Origin: Glutinoglossum americanum
Lineage: Eukaryota; Ascomycota; Geoglossomycetes; Geoglossales; Geoglossaceae
DNA length: 64,000 bases
Assembly: GCA_020080175.1 (NCBI GenBank)
Contig: JAGHQL010000013.1
Location: forward strand, 124,001-188,000
Direction: 5' to 3'
The position numbers were made by a program, and so were the translations under genes. Positions 36,962 through 48,984 of this stretch are shown in pieces. Below the pieces are notes generated by a model. It saw only the letters and a list, made by a program, of their open reading frames with translations. It did not search any database and was not told the DNA's origin. Numbering within the stretch: position 1 is the stretch's first letter; every line of letters begins with the position of its first letter.

Positions 36962-37483
36962 ATGACCGACGCCTCTCGTCTAAAATCTACCGTCTATGTA
37001 GGCGGTCTTGATCCTGCCGTCAATGCGGCCATTCTCCATACTGCCTTCCTCCCCTTTGGCGAGATTGTCGATATTTCCCTCCCTAAGCCTGAAGCACCAA
37101 GCTCTACAGAACCGCACAGAGGATTTGGCTATGTGGAGTTTGAGTTGCCAGGAGATGCGAAAGAGGCAATTGATAACATGGACCAGAGTGAGCTATATGG
37201 GCGTGTAATCAAAGTGGCGCCCGCGAAGCCCCAGAAAGAGACCACGGAGGGGCTGGGTAGCAAGACCGCGATTTGGGAGCAGGTGAGAGTTTTGATAGGT
37301 TTGGATTCGGAGTTGCAGGCTTCAATACTGATAGGGTTCTAGGAGGGATGGTTAGCGAAGAATGCAGTCAGTGAGGAGGACCGGATTGCTGCTGAAAAGT
37401 CAAAGGCGGAGGCAGAAACTCGACCGGATGATCCTATGCAAGGACTTGAGGGATTAGATGTGGCTGGTCCGAAGCCTGAGTAA
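36962..37483 (+). CDS. Small single-RRM protein, cyclophilin-33 (PPIE) RRM type
   Basis: Exons 36962-37282 and 37343-37483; 153 residues. One RNA recognition motif at about 10-88: RNP2 is VYVGGL and RNP1 is GFGYVEF, with GEIVDISLPKP between them as in the RRM of cyclophilin E/CYP33. No peptidyl-prolyl isomerase domain follows; the C-terminus is a short helix (IWEQEGWLAKNAVSEEDRIAAEK) and an acidic end. Fungi often carry the RRM and cyclophilin parts as separate proteins. A role in pre-mRNA processing is likely but inferred. The gene starts about 115 bases after the repeat island, so its promoter is probably short or inside the repeat. Confidence 0.8.
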
Positions 37484-38183
37484 CTTCCCCGGATAGGCAT
37501 CGGGCCGTAGGTCTTCCCTCGTGCGGAATCGCGAAAGGTGTTTGGGAATTTGCTATGGGCGCTGCGAATTTGGCGCACTCAGGGTCTGAATGGTGGTATC
37601 TATACCCGTAACTACATATGTGCGGGCCTCAATTCATCTTGCGTCCCTTACCTACGAAAGCACCGCCGCCGTTTCTCTCGGGAGCCGCCTAATCACCAGG
37701 CAAATTTAAAGAACGATTGCGATGGGAATGGCCTATAATATGTCCCTACCCGCAATGCATCGTTTTTACTCTTACGACGATGCTCCGGGCTCTCCTCCGA
37801 GGCCCATATGACATAAGCTAGGGGGTCAACCAGAATGGCGAAATCGGAAAGTTCAAGTGCGCAACAAACCACCCATACCTAGCGGTTTAGGCTTTGAAGA
37901 GATCCTCAGATTGGTTCGGCTTTGCTTTAAACTACAGGATTTTGCCCTAGCGTCAAATGACGGCCTACAGTAGCTCTGAACATGAATGGCAAAATAGCAA
38001 AGCACCTTATCAGAAGATTAATTCCGATCTCGATCAAGCAAAACTATTCCCAATTACACGGGCGACTTTTGTACAACACCAACTACGGAAGCTTCCTATC
38101 TGCATATTGGCTGCCTTTCCTTCCCCATCCGTAAACACACATTCCCCACCTTTCCGCCAGTCACAAAATCTCCGGTATCCTCC
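37484..38183. other. Convergent intergenic region, no supported gene
   Basis: Seven hundred bases between two 3' ends. Nothing coding or repetitive was recognised. Confidence 0.45.
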
Positions 38184-38746
38184 CTAGTTGTCCTTAGAAG
38201 ATGTAGATCTGGTCAGACGAAGCGTCTTGTCCGTGGCCAGCTTGTTACCCATGGAGTAGATCGCCGCACTAACGGCAATGCTGCGTAGACGGTCAGTTTA
38301 TTATACAACAGACTTTTCATTCTCGGGTATTAGCTGGAAGCGTGGTTGGAGAACGTACCCAAGGACGACACCTGTATAGAGAGGAAGCATGAGTAAAACC
38401 GAAAAACATAAGGCAGATGGAGAATTGTAGGGGACAACAGACCGAGAGGAATCAACTCCGGTGGGATTTTCTTGAGGGTTCGAAGGCGCTGCGAGATGGT
38501 ATGACCTAGCAACCCAACCCACAACCGTCAGTACCCTATTACAATACCGTCCTCCTCTAATAGAACCAATATTGCCTCAAGCCTAAACTGCCAATCGCAA
38601 GAGAACGAAAGATCCTTACCGCTCTGCTCTTCCTTCTGCACAGCCAACCAACATATTAGCTTCCATCCTATTTCGAGACCCCAGCGTTGGAGGCAGCCAA
38701 TTCGACTTACCGGCACAGGCATCATGAACCTCCGAGACGGAAACAT
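38184..38746 (-). CDS. B12D/NDUFA4 (MLRQ)-like mitochondrial inner-membrane protein
   Basis: Exons on the minus strand: 38746-38711, 38635-38620, 38505-38443, 38371-38359 and 38280-38184; 74 residues from five exons, two of them only 16 and 13 nt. The core ISQRLRTLKKIPPELIPLG, then a hydrophobic helix (VVLGIAVSAAIYSMG) and NKLATDKTLRLTR match the small B12D/NDUFA4 family. Animal NDUFA4, once placed in complex I, is now regarded as a subunit of cytochrome c oxidase. Its divergent neighbour 264 bases away is COX12, itself a complex IV subunit, which supports a respiratory role. The family call is from remembered sequence patterns. Confidence 0.75.
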
Positions 38747-39010
38747 CTCAAATATTCAATAAAAGTGGCTCTTTGATATTTTCAATCAGATATCTTGCCG
38801 TGTCGTTTTTGTCGTGGTTCCGAGAAGAGCTTCGGACGAAGTGCCGATGTTGAAGCGACCATACGCACCAGCCACAATGTATCCGCCCTTTGTGGCGCAC
38901 ACCACGGACCTTTCGCTTCAGCATCGGTATCCTGACCTCCTCCATTCATTTCAACCACCAATTGCGGCGATACACTTATTCTTTTGACACGGAATCTCGC
39001 AGTGAACAAG
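38747..39010. promoter_or_regulatory. Bidirectional promoter of two respiratory genes
   Basis: Only 264 bases separate the start codons of the NDUFA4-like gene (minus) and COX12 (plus), so the two 5' UTRs and any control sites must share this space. A C2-rich patch near 38930-38960 includes CAACCACCAATTG, which contains a CCAAT box (the HAP complex site that controls respiration genes in fungi) at about 38955-38962. This is a motif match only. Confidence 0.5.
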
Positions 39011-39655
39011 ATGTCTGATAGTGAGGAGCGGGAAACTAAACCATTCAAGTTCGTGACTGGTACGTATGGTTGCTGACTTTTTTTTGGGATTGCCTTTGGG
39101 AGGCTTTGGACCGAGGATGGGATGAACGATGAGCTGACTTTTGTGGTATAGCTGGTGCGTACCTTCCCCCGCGGATGGGATTGTGCAGATAGTTTTCAAT
39201 TGTATGGCCGTCGAGTTGGTGGTACTAATCGGTCAATCTTGTAGGCTTCGATGCCCGCTTTCCGAACCAGAACCAGTTCGTCACGCCTTGCTGCTCATGC
39301 TCTCTAGTTATTATTGCCTCCGCTAACATTTTTATTCTAGGACGAAGCATTGCTGGCAAAACTATGTCGACTACCATAAATGCGTCCTAGCTAAGGGGGA
39401 GGACTTTGCTCCCTGCCGTCAGGTATGCGCTCTATATTAGATCACCCCCTACCTAGCAGCCAACAAGCCAACTGACCTTCTTTTTCCGCCTCCTGTAGTT
39501 CCTCCATGCCTATCGGTCTCTCTGTCCTAGTTCCTGGACTACAAGATGGGATGAACAGCGTGGTTCGCATTCTATTGGATAGGACGCTATGTGCCTTCTT
39601 TAGCTGACTTTCGAGTGTAGAAAACGGAAACTTTCCTGCGCGGTTGGACCAATAA
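39011..39655 (+). CDS. COX12: Cytochrome c oxidase subunit VIb (Cox12)
   Basis: Six exons: 39011-39059, 39152-39154, 39245-39275, 39341-39422, 39499-39562 and 39621-39655; 87 residues. The sequence [21 protein letters not shown] and the paired cysteines ([11 protein letters not shown] and CRQFLHAYRSLC, a CX9C/CX10C pattern) identify the intermembrane-space subunit imported by the Mia40 pathway. The second exon is called as 3 nt (CTG): two complete introns of 92 and 90 nt lie back to back, each with its own donor, branch site and acceptor, and joining across CTG gives FVTAGFDARF. If the whole 185 nt were one intron, the protein would simply lack one alanine, and the frame would hold. Five introns in 264 coding bases is unusually dense. 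It diverges from the NDUFA4-like gene. Confidence 0.9.
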
Positions 39656-40049
39656 ACTGTGGGAAGTCTAGTTGTTATTGAGGACAATCAATTGAGCATC
39701 CGATTGAAACCGGTGAGGAATATGCTGGGCTGATAGATGGAGACATGGCGAGGTTATATAGCTATAGAAATGAGATTCGATTGTGTAAACTTCATTCTAT
39801 GTTCCGGATTAAAGAGCACAAAGTACATGACCGGGCTAATTCAACAAGTCTTTCCTGTCCGTCTAGTTACTGTATCCATCTAGATAGGTAAATTCCGGTG
39901 GCAACCAACCAACCCCTTGCCGCGAAGTTCTAAGAATCGAACTAACATGACTATCCTTTATAATGCTATTTCTGAAAGATGGGTCGGACTTTCAATTACT
40001 ACCATATCTAGCATTCTAGTATCCCCTCATCCTTGTAGTCTTCACCAGC
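39656..40049. other. Convergent intergenic gap
   Basis: Holds the 3' ends of COX12 and DPL1. Nothing else was seen. Confidence 0.5.
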
Positions 40050-41924
40050 TTATGCTTTATACAAAGTGTCTAAAAACCCGCCTGCCAAGTCCACCACGAT
40101 GCTCTTATTCGGCAAACTCCCAGCGACACCATATAGCGCAGCCGTTTCTCCTGGGGCCACACCTTTCTTCCCCTTCCCTTGTGCCACCCTGACCCGCTCC
40201 CTCTCCTTTTCCGCTTCTACTACCTCAACCAGATCCCCGATCAGCTTGTCTGCAGCCGCCACAATGGGCAGCGTGACCGCGACATGAATTGCCGGCGGAG
40301 ACTGCAATGCGTTGAGATGCCAGCCTTTGGCCGTCATAGTGTCAGCGATATCATAGATGTTGATCGTGCCGGATGTGAATGCGATGACTGAGACAAGGGG
40401 CTTGCCGATGATCGAGAGGTCAGAGGAAAGGGTGGGTAGTTCTCTGATGGCGAGCTCAATTTTCTTTGTAGCACCAACAATCTGATGGCAAGTAGATATA
40501 TAGCCTGCTTCCCCCTGGCTCATCATGCTTGCCCAACAGCCTGCAATTAGGGCGCCTGGGCGAGATCCCGCAATGGATGGAGACGCATAGACTCCTCCGG
40601 ACCAGTCCGGGGATATGAAATACTGATATGCACGGAGATCCTTTGTGCGGTAGAGCAGCACAGAGTTGCCTTTCGGTGCAAACCCGTACTTGTGCGTGTC
40701 GCAGCTAATGCTGGTAACGCCCTGTAGACGGAAATCAAACGAATCCGTTACGAAGCCAGCCTTTTCGAGGAAAGGCATTAGGAAGGATCCGAGGCAACAG
40801 TCAACGTGTAAAGGGACTTTCTTGCGGACTGCTAGGCGTGAAAGTGCCGCGATATCGTCGATTATGCCGTGGGGGAAGTTAGGAGCAGACCCGACGAGAA
40901 GAATCGTGTTAGAATTTATGAGGCGAGAGATAGAAGGGATGTGGGCTTTGTAGGAAGGAGCGGGGGTTGCGACAAGGTGAACTTGGATGCCAAAATATGA
41001 GGCTGCTTTGCGGAACGCGGGATGGGCGGTTTCCGGAATAACCCTAAGATGAAGTGTTGGCATGGGCTAATAAGAGAAACGAGAAGTGTAAAGAGGAAAC
41101 TGACATTTGAGGTTCTTTGACGCCTCTCTCAGTGTAAGCTTTCTGGCGTGCACTCAAACAAGCCATGAGAATTGACTCGGTTCCTCCACTCGTACTGACC
41201 CCGGCCGCCCCTTGGGGAGCATTGAACATTGCTAGTACCTGCCGAGTTTCTGAGTTAGCCCCCTTCTCCACCAAACAACCCTATCAAGGGGATAGACAAG
41301 TATACCATGGCTACCACTTCAGCCTCCATCTTTCTTACGCCCGGAAATACATCGGGGTGTATTGGATTCGACACAGTGAACAACCCAAAAGCCTCCGTTT
41401 GCAACTTTGTGAGATCTTTACCTCCATGATAGACAGCCCCGCTGACGCGCCCATCTTCCCACCTCGTGTGTTCCATCCCCTCAAGCTTCACCAACTCTGC
41501 CTTCACCTGTTCCTCACCCCAGCCCTCTTTTGGCAGTGACAGATACCTTGTCACATCTGGCCCTTGGGGAACTAGCTTCGCTTCAAGGTTCGAAATAGCT
41601 TGAGAGACTTGCTTCCGCACTTGAGTTCGTACACCAGGCGCGCGGAGGAAGAGACCATAGAGAGTGCGGCGCGTGGCGACGTAGGTATCGATTATAATAC
41701 CAATGATGCCGCGACCTTTTAGTTGTAGGACCGCCCGCTTTGTCCAGCGCAGAAGAAATAAAAAGAATATGATGTTACGGATTCTATGCGACAGATTAGC
41801 TTATTTCTATGCTACTAGAAGGTTGGGTGAGATACAAATCAATATTCAGGACAAGGGCTTGCCCTTTAGCACCCACTTTCCGGACACTATTCCGCAGACT
41901 AGCAGGAACTCTGGAAGAAGCCAT
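40050..41924 (-). CDS. DPL1: Sphingosine-1-phosphate lyase (Dpl1)
   Basis: Exons on the minus strand: 41924-41836, 41783-41306, 41238-41105 and 41043-40050; 564 residues. The N-terminus is lumenal, then one transmembrane segment (NIIFFLFLLRW, about 31-42) anchors it in the ER. The PLP-dependent domain includes GVSTSGGTESILMA, PLHVDCCLGSF and the lysine motif SCDTHKYGFAPKG, whose Lys in THK forms the Schiff base. The enzyme cleaves phosphorylated long-chain bases to a fatty aldehyde and phosphoethanolamine, the exit step of sphingolipid breakdown. Length and motifs are complete. Each junction was confirmed by frame and by the family sequence across it. Confidence 0.93.
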
Positions 41925-42746
41925 AATGTAAGTCCGCAAAAATCTTCTTGGACAGGCCCAGCCAGTGTTCAACTCCCGGGAGAAAGAAAGAAGGAGCCAG
42001 AAGAATATTCACTTTGACATGGGTTTCTATATCCTACTCGTCGTTACACATGCCCGAGGCGGCTCGAGCCGAACTCCAGGACGTCAACAACAACAACAGC
42101 TTAATTGTCCCCAAATCTATTATACTAAAGGCAATAGTGAAGACTCGGGAATGCTCGAGAGGACAGAGCGAGTGGTGGAAAAAAAAGTTTCATAAAATGT
42201 CTCGAAGTCCAAAAAGAAAGAAACCCTAACGATACTAACACCAGCCGGACCGTTACCTCTTCGGATTTAAGGAATCTCTTCGTGAGTTGAAGCTGCCAAC
42301 TCACTTACGGACCGCAAGTCCCTTCCACTTAACTACCCATTCTGGGAACTACGCATCTTTGTGGACTGACCCTAGCCCTAACGCTCTTTTGTAACTGCTA
42401 GTATCATCGGTTCCCAGACTCGGTCCTTGTCTATCATACGAATACCACTCTTCACTGAGGGCAGATGCAGCCTTTGCTATTTAGCTTAGGGAAGAGAACC
42501 AATGTATAGGTTTCTATCTACTGCGTGATTTTGAGCTCTAGGAAGCTAGAGAAACAAGGGTCGGCACAATTACATTGCTGTACAAAACGAGTGTTTCCCC
42601 ATTCAGAAATACTTATAGCATGTATCTCCGCGATACCAGCCTGCAATGCTTCCTGTCACGCCTCCTAAGTAACGTGGACCTGATATCAACGCATTGTTCG
42701 ACTACGTTTCCGACCCATAGCTTCTTCAGCTGGTAAACTCGCACCG
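41925..42746. other. Intergenic region upstream of DPL1
   Basis: The promoter of DPL1 and the 3' region of the uL30m gene fall here. A CAACAACAACAG run lies near 42085. No gene supported. Confidence 0.5.
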
Positions 42747-43007
42747 TCACCGCGGCATCGCTGTTTCGACATAGTACCCAGGGTCCGGCCGCCGTAGCTC
42801 ATGCATCTCCTGCTTGCTCAACGCCTCCTCCACTTCTTGCACAGCAACCAGCTCCTTCACTTTCATGATCTGACCCGCAACTTCGGTGCTCACGGGGTGA
42901 AAGACAGTCCTCATCCGTTTTCGTAGACCTAAAGCCGCTAGCACCCCTCTGGTTTTCTGTGGCAGTCCGATTGCCGACCGCATTAGAGTGATTTTAAAGA
43001 ACGGCAT
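42747..43007 (-). CDS. MRPL33: Mitochondrial large-subunit ribosomal protein uL30m (Mrpl33)
   Basis: Intronless, 86 residues. The sequence [20 protein letters not shown], then [13 protein letters not shown] and [15 protein letters not shown] follow the bacterial L30 pattern (ITLxRSxIGxPxxxR...LGLxKxxxTV). It belongs to the mitochondrial 54S subunit. No separate presequence is seen, which is also the case in yeast. The divergent neighbour is RRP12. Confidence 0.9.
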   Translation of the reverse strand: MPFFKITLMRSAIGLPQKTRGVLAALGLRKRMRTVFHPVSTEVAGQIMKVKELVAVQEVEEALSKQEMHELRRPDPGYYVETAMPR

Positions 43008-43308
43008 TATTTCGAGGAAAAAGGTTCAGGTGCGGCAATCGAATATGAAAGCAGTCCCTCGACGGCTGAGGACCACAGGAACTGTGTTAGCAATCTTGGC
43101 TCCTGGTGAGATGTGAAGGGTCTGCACTTTGTACCTTTACACGTGTAGTTCCCGCGTAGACCGAGTCGTCAAGGTCTTGCTTCCAACTTGTGGCTCAACA
43201 ATTTCCACGTCTCAATCACGTGAAGGGAATGCCTTGGCATGCTCATATCGATACCACAAAAATTAACTTCGAAACAAAAAATTAACGAATGGACAGAATC
43301 TGGCAAAG
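43008..43308. promoter_or_regulatory. Divergent promoter, uL30m / RRP12
   Basis: About 300 bases between divergent start codons of a mitochondrial and a cytosolic ribosome gene. No particular motif is claimed. Confidence 0.4.
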
Positions 43309-46300
43309 ATGGAGAGTGTATCTCTAGCCTCAAAGCTCGACAAGATTCGTTCACCCAACCTCCAGAATCAGCGTCAGGTAACTCCAAGCCTAGTCTCTTG
43401 TCACAAGTCTAATGTTTGCTAAACCATCTTTGTCATAAAGACTGCTGTTGTCTTATCAGCTGTGGAGGATACACTGCGGGACCAAAAAACGGAATTCGCG
43501 CCCACGGCATATTTCGCAGCTGTACTTGCTCTGCTAAATCAATCCATATCAAGCTCAGCTGGAATTGTCAACAAAGACCTTGCAACATCTGTTGTTTACC
43601 TCCTTGACTTGATTACTCCATTTACGCCAGCGCCTCTCCTCCGTTCAAAGTTCTCTCAAATTCTTACTCACCTTGCGCCAGCCCTGACGCACCCAGAGGC
43701 CGAGGCACCACTTTTGAAATCCTCAATTGGCTGTTTGGAGTCTCTTCTTACCGCACAGGATTCGGCAGCATGGCAACTATCCCAATCTCAAATTGGGCCA
43801 CGAAGAGCCATTGCAGGGCTCTTGAATCTAGCGGTGGACCACCGTCCAAAGGTACGGAAGCGGGCGCAAGACGCATTGACGAAGGTTCTTAAGAATCCTC
43901 CACCGAGTCCTTCTGTGGATCATCCCGCAGCGGATATGTGTGCGGAAACGTCCTTACGGAGTCTGAGCCAGCTTGCAAAGGCAACGGGTAAGAAGCAAAA
44001 GCACCGCAGCCATAAAGACGACCACCACCACGACCCAAGCCTCATACATTCGCTACAGCTGGTCAAGACTATTGCGGCTGCTTCAGGAGGTTGGCCAGCC
44101 CGCAAGATTGAACCTTTGTGCGAAGTGCTCTTAGGCATTTCAAAATCGAGCAATGAATATCTCGCGATGGCTGCCTTTGAGGTTTTTGAGGTCATATTTG
44201 AGGGAATGTCAGATGAGCTGTCGTCAGTCAAACTACCTAGACTGCTGGAAGTGATATCGGAAATGCGCCCATCCCAGAACGACTCCCAACTTCTGCCGCC
44301 TTGGATAGCTGTACTATCTAGGGGCTACGAGGTGTCTGCGCAAATAAACCCAGATGAGACGTTTCTGAAGCTCCCGGAGCTCTTCGATCTTATTTCTGGC
44401 TTCCTTGAGTCCTCTTCACATAATGTTCGGGTGTCAGCTTCTGAGTGTCTAGTTTCCTTCCTGAGCAATTGCGTACCACACACGGTCCTTTTGAATCCAT
44501 CAGTTTTTGATGAGAAAGTTTTTGAAAAGCTAGCGAGGTCTGCCGCAAGCTTGTTAACTGTTAAGTACCAAGCCAGTTGGCTCGAAGTCTTTAATGTACT
44601 GGAAGCCATGTTTGATTCATTGCGGTGGAGGTCAGATCCCGTTCTCTCAGGTGTTGTGAAAACTATCGGCGAACTCCGAGGCAACGATTCTTTCAATGGC
44701 AAGAAAGAAGCTGATAGAGTTCTGGGCAAAGCCGTCCGGGCAATGGGATCTGAGATATTCCTCAGTATCTTGCCGCTCAATCTATCAAGCCCGGGGGCTG
44801 GGCAACCAGGCCGAGTTTGGATGTTGCCCATCCTTCGAGATTATGTGGGTAATACCCATTTGGCTCATTTCAGATCCGAGTTTGTCCCTCTTAGTGAGGT
44901 GATGTTTCAAAGAGTTATCGGCCATGGTGAGGCAGATAAAACTTTGGAGGTAAAGATATTCGAAACCGTAATACAACAAATCTGGTCTATACTACCTGGA
45001 TACTGTGACCTCCCGCTGGACCTTCCCTTGGTATGAAGTCTGGTCTATATAAATCCTACACATCTACTGACGGAGATCCATAGGCCTTTGACCAAAGCTT
45101 TGCGGAGATGGTTTCGAACGTACTTTACAAACAGGATGATTTACGTCCTGATGTATGCAAGGCGCTTCAGACACTGGTTGATTCTAATAAGGCGATCCTG
45201 GCCTTAGAGCCTGATGATGACCTGATACTCCAAAGGCGGGTGTCTAAGGCTGATGCTAGGAGCAATATTAACCATCTGGCATCGTTTGCGGGCAACCTAC
45301 TTGCGGTATTGTTTAATGTGTATAGCCAAACGCTACCGCAATATAGAGGATTCATATTGAAGTGCATCAGCGCGTACTTGAGTATTACCCCTGAAAAGGT
45401 ATTACGATCTGGCCCTAATCCGGGAACAATTGGCTAATGCTAACCAACTCCAGGAACTAATGAGTACGTTTGTACGGGTTACGACAATGTTAGAATCATC
45501 TCTAGGCGAGCCAGGACAAACCCAGGCTGAAAAACAAAAGTTGAAGAAAGCTGAAGACAAAATGCCACCAGTGAGCCACAATCTCATGGACCTCGTAATT
45601 ACAATATCGATTTACCTTCCCCGGGAGAGTTTCGGGACTCTGTTCAACATCGCATCACTTATTATCATGAAGGGGGACGATCCACAACTGCAAAAGAAGG
45701 CCTACAAACTAATTCCTAAACTCTCCGGGTCGGAGGCTGGAAAGGCTGCACTAAAGGAGCGCAGCGCTGAATTGCAACATCTGCTGATAAGTAGTGCCGA
45801 AAAAGCCTCAGCACCTTCAAGGAGGGTAGGTAGATATTAAGATTACCTAGTGTTGTAAACGCTAACGCGTTAAATAGGATCGACTCGAGGCAATATCCCG
45901 GGTTGTAGAGTTTCTCCCGGATGCTGATCTCCACTTCATCCCTGACGTACTCTCCGAAGTCGTAATTTCTGCGAAAGAAGTCAACGAAAAAGCTCGAACT
46001 GCCGCTTTCGATCTTTTAGTTTTAATGGGGGAGAAAATGCGGCATGGTGGCGTGGTTGTCAATTCTAAGGTTGCACATATGCCTGACGATGCGCCAAGTG
46101 TTCCCGGAACTCTTGAAGAATACTTTACTATGGTGTCAGCTGGACTTGCTGGTTCAACACCTCATATGATAAGTGCATCTATCACAGCCCTAACTAGGAT
46201 ACTCTATCACTTCAGAGGTATGATATTGCGCTTTCAATTCAAAAATATGTAGCTAAGGTGTCTCAGAATCCCTAAAGGAAGATCTTATGACTGATATGGT

Positions 46301-47270
46301 CTCAACAATGGATCTCTTCCTCACTTCCAATAACCGCGAGATTGTCCGTTCGGTTCTTGGCTTTGTTAAGGTTTCGGTCATCTCTTTGCCACCCGAGATG
46401 ATGTTGCCTAGACTGAAAACCCTTATCCCAAATCTTATGGGTTGGTCGCATGAACATAAGGCTCATTTCAAAGCAAAGGTCAAGCATATATTGGAACGAA
46501 TGATACGCAGGTTTGGACACGAGATTGTGGAGCGGAATACCCCTGATGACGATAAGAAGCTGATTGTCAATATTCGCAAGACCAGGGACAGGCGAAAGCG
46601 GAAGAAGGAAGCTGGAGGGGACGAGGAAATAGAGGGAGATGCACCTAAAAAGCGGGCAAGTAAATTCGAAACTGAGTTCGATGAAGCTATTTATGGGAGC
46701 GAGAGTGAAGATGGCTCTGACATCTCAGATGACGAAATCATGGGGAAGAAGACTAAAGCCGGGAAGGCGAAGAAGGGGGAGACATTCATTATGGAGGATG
46801 ACGAACCACTGGATCTGCTTGATCGGAAGGCATTAGCAAATATCTCTACGACAAGACCGCAAAAGGTCAAGCAACCTCGCCGCAACATGTCAGCGAAGAC
46901 AAACGAAGATGGCAAATTGGTGCTCGGAGTGGAATCGAGCGATGATGACGCCGTAATGATGGACATCAGCTCTGAAATTAAAAAAGACGAAGATACTCTT
47001 GGAGGTATCAATGCCTATATAGATGCTATCAAAGGCAAAGACGCAGTGCAAAGAGGCCAACGTGGCAGACTGAAGTTCAGCAACAAACGAAGTAAAGGGG
47101 GCGACGGTGGTGATGAGATGGAGGTAGATGAGGAGGAAGTAGTACAGAAGCTGAAGGCGAAGCAGGAGACTAATGGGAAAGGATTACCGAAACGGAGAGG
47201 ATTGGGGATGAGTAAGGTAAAAGGTGGTAGGGTGCAGAAGAGCCCTAGAGGAAAGTTCGGGAGGCGTTAG
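43309..47270 (+). CDS. RRP12: Ribosome biogenesis/export factor Rrp12
   Basis: Exons 43309-43377, 43441-45030, 45084-45398, 45454-45825, 45878-46217 and 46267-47270; 1229 residues. The protein is an array of HEAT-like helical repeats; the blocks RPKVRKRAQDALTKVLKNPP, LLPPWIAVLSRGYEVSAQ and MWSHEHK-like MGWSHEHKAHFKAKVKHILER are those of Rrp12. The last 200 residues are acidic and then very Lys/Arg-rich (KKRASKFETEFDEAIYGSES, and a C-terminal run ending RGKFGRR), as in homologues that bind RNA and Ran. Rrp12 is needed for maturation and nuclear export of both ribosomal subunits. Short regular introns; all phases agree. Confidence 0.92.
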
Positions 47271-47610
47271 ACTGTATGATTATAGGGGCATGCATACCAT
47301 TACGCTTCGCAATGTTTGTAATGACCAATGAATTAACCGTGAGGAGTCTAGAGTCTAGTTGGATCCAATACTACGTGCCTAGGAGAGTAGATTGAAGTCC
47401 TGCTGCTCTTAAGTGGTGCTATTTTTCGTGACACTACGGCGGAGCATTCTGTCGGGCATGCTTTTCTAGGCTGACTTGTCAATGTCAACAACCACAACAT
47501 GCCCCCACGGTTGATCTGGATCAACTCCGTGACATTGAAACGGATCCACCACCAAATATCTATATCTACAGCTAAACTCACTAGGAGCCCATCACCCCAA
47601 CCACTCGGCC
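47271..47610. other. Tandem intergenic gap with NRK1 promoter
   Basis: 3' end of RRP12 and promoter of the kinase gene. No further feature. Confidence 0.45.
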
Positions 47611-48451
47611 ATGACTACTACTCCACCCCCACCCCATAAGGCAATCATAATCGGTATAAGCGGCTGCTCCTCCAGCGGCAAAACGACCCTCTCCCGCCTC
47701 CTCCGCTCCATATTCCCGAACACGCACATCCTCCACCAAGACGACTTCTTCCTCCCAGACTCCCAGTAAATATCCCCACTTCCCCCCAAAAAACCCCTGC
47801 AACCCACATGCTAACTGATATAGCTAATCGCATCATATATACAGGATTCCCATCCGAAATGGATACCAAGACTGGGATTGCGCGGAGAGCCTAGACCTCG
47901 TGGCTCTGAGGGACGCCCTGGTGTACATCACCGAGAACGGCGAGATGCCTCCTAGCCTAGTCTCGATGGAAGACCAGAACGAGGCCGGTCCGTCCGGCGT
48001 TCCAGACCCAACGATAGCCCGTCTGCACTCTCACGTCCACAGTCGCCTCCCAACCCCCACCCCGCCAATCTTCCTCCTCGATGGCTTCCTCCTCTACCCC
48101 CCCCACCTCAACCCCCCACTGCTTCCCCACCTCCACACCAAAATCTTCCTCCTAACCACCCTCACCACTCTCCTCGCGCGCCGCGCAAACCGCACAGGAT
48201 ACGTGACGCTGGAGGGGTTTTGGGAGGATCCTGAGGGGTATGTAGAGAGGGTTGTGTGGGTGAACTATGTTAGGGATCATGGGTTTTTGGTTGGGGAGGG
48301 GGGCGAGGTGAGGAGGGAGGTAGCGGAGGGATTGGGGGTTAGGGTTCAGAAGGAGGGGGGGTGGCGGATGGAGGAGGTGTTGGAGTGGGCAGTTGGGGAG
48401 ATTTTAGAGGGGTTAGGAGCTGGTAAGGAAGGAGAGGTAGAGGGGAGCTGA
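47611..48451 (+). CDS. NRK1: Nicotinamide riboside kinase
   Basis: Exons 47611-47765 and 47845-48451; 253 residues. The Walker A motif GISGCSSSGKTT (about 14-25), then HILHQDDFFLP and GYQDWDCAESLDL are diagnostic of the NRK1/uridine-kinase-like fold. LLDGFLLY and the LID-type arginine pair RRANRTGY follow. It phosphorylates nicotinamide riboside to NMN in the NAD salvage pathway. The C-terminal 60 residues are Gly/Glu-rich and encoded by a strongly purine-biased stretch (48230-48450), unlike the C-rich part just before it. Confidence 0.87.
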
Positions 48452-48984
48452 TTGATGGACGGGATGGATTGTTGTCTAGGAGGATGGACGAGTGTCCCTT
48501 TTGTTGGGTTACGTCTTAAGCTTGCCGGTTAGGTTGGGGCTATTCGCGGCGTTCACATAGCATTCCAGGTAGGTCTTCTACTTCATATACCACTTGTAGT
48601 TGAATAGAATGCCGCCAATACTTTAAATATAAAGAATGCCCCCAAAATTCACCCAGAATCTTTCCTGTCATGGCCCCTTTCAACCAGCGAGTCTGAAAAA
48701 AATGTGTCCAGTTTTTATTATTGAGAAAACAGAAATGGACTATTAAACCTCCCGATGAAAACTCGAAAAGCCAGGATTCCCATGCATACCTGTCACCATA
48801 TCCAACGGAATGGCTAGTTCGTGCTAACCACGTGTGTATCCTTAGATCAAAAGTGAGAGGACTGAGTTGGTCTCCCAGAATAAAATACCAAAGGGACCGA
48901 AGAATTCTTCTGGAGAAGAGATTACCATTATGCCATGGAGCCCGCAAGGACTTCGGGATCAGCTTGATTTCCGCTTTTGCCCCA
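48452..48984. other. Convergent intergenic gap, NRK1 and tetraspanin
   Basis: Nothing coding is supported in this gap. Antisense frames across 48540-49079 are uninformative. Confidence 0.4.
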
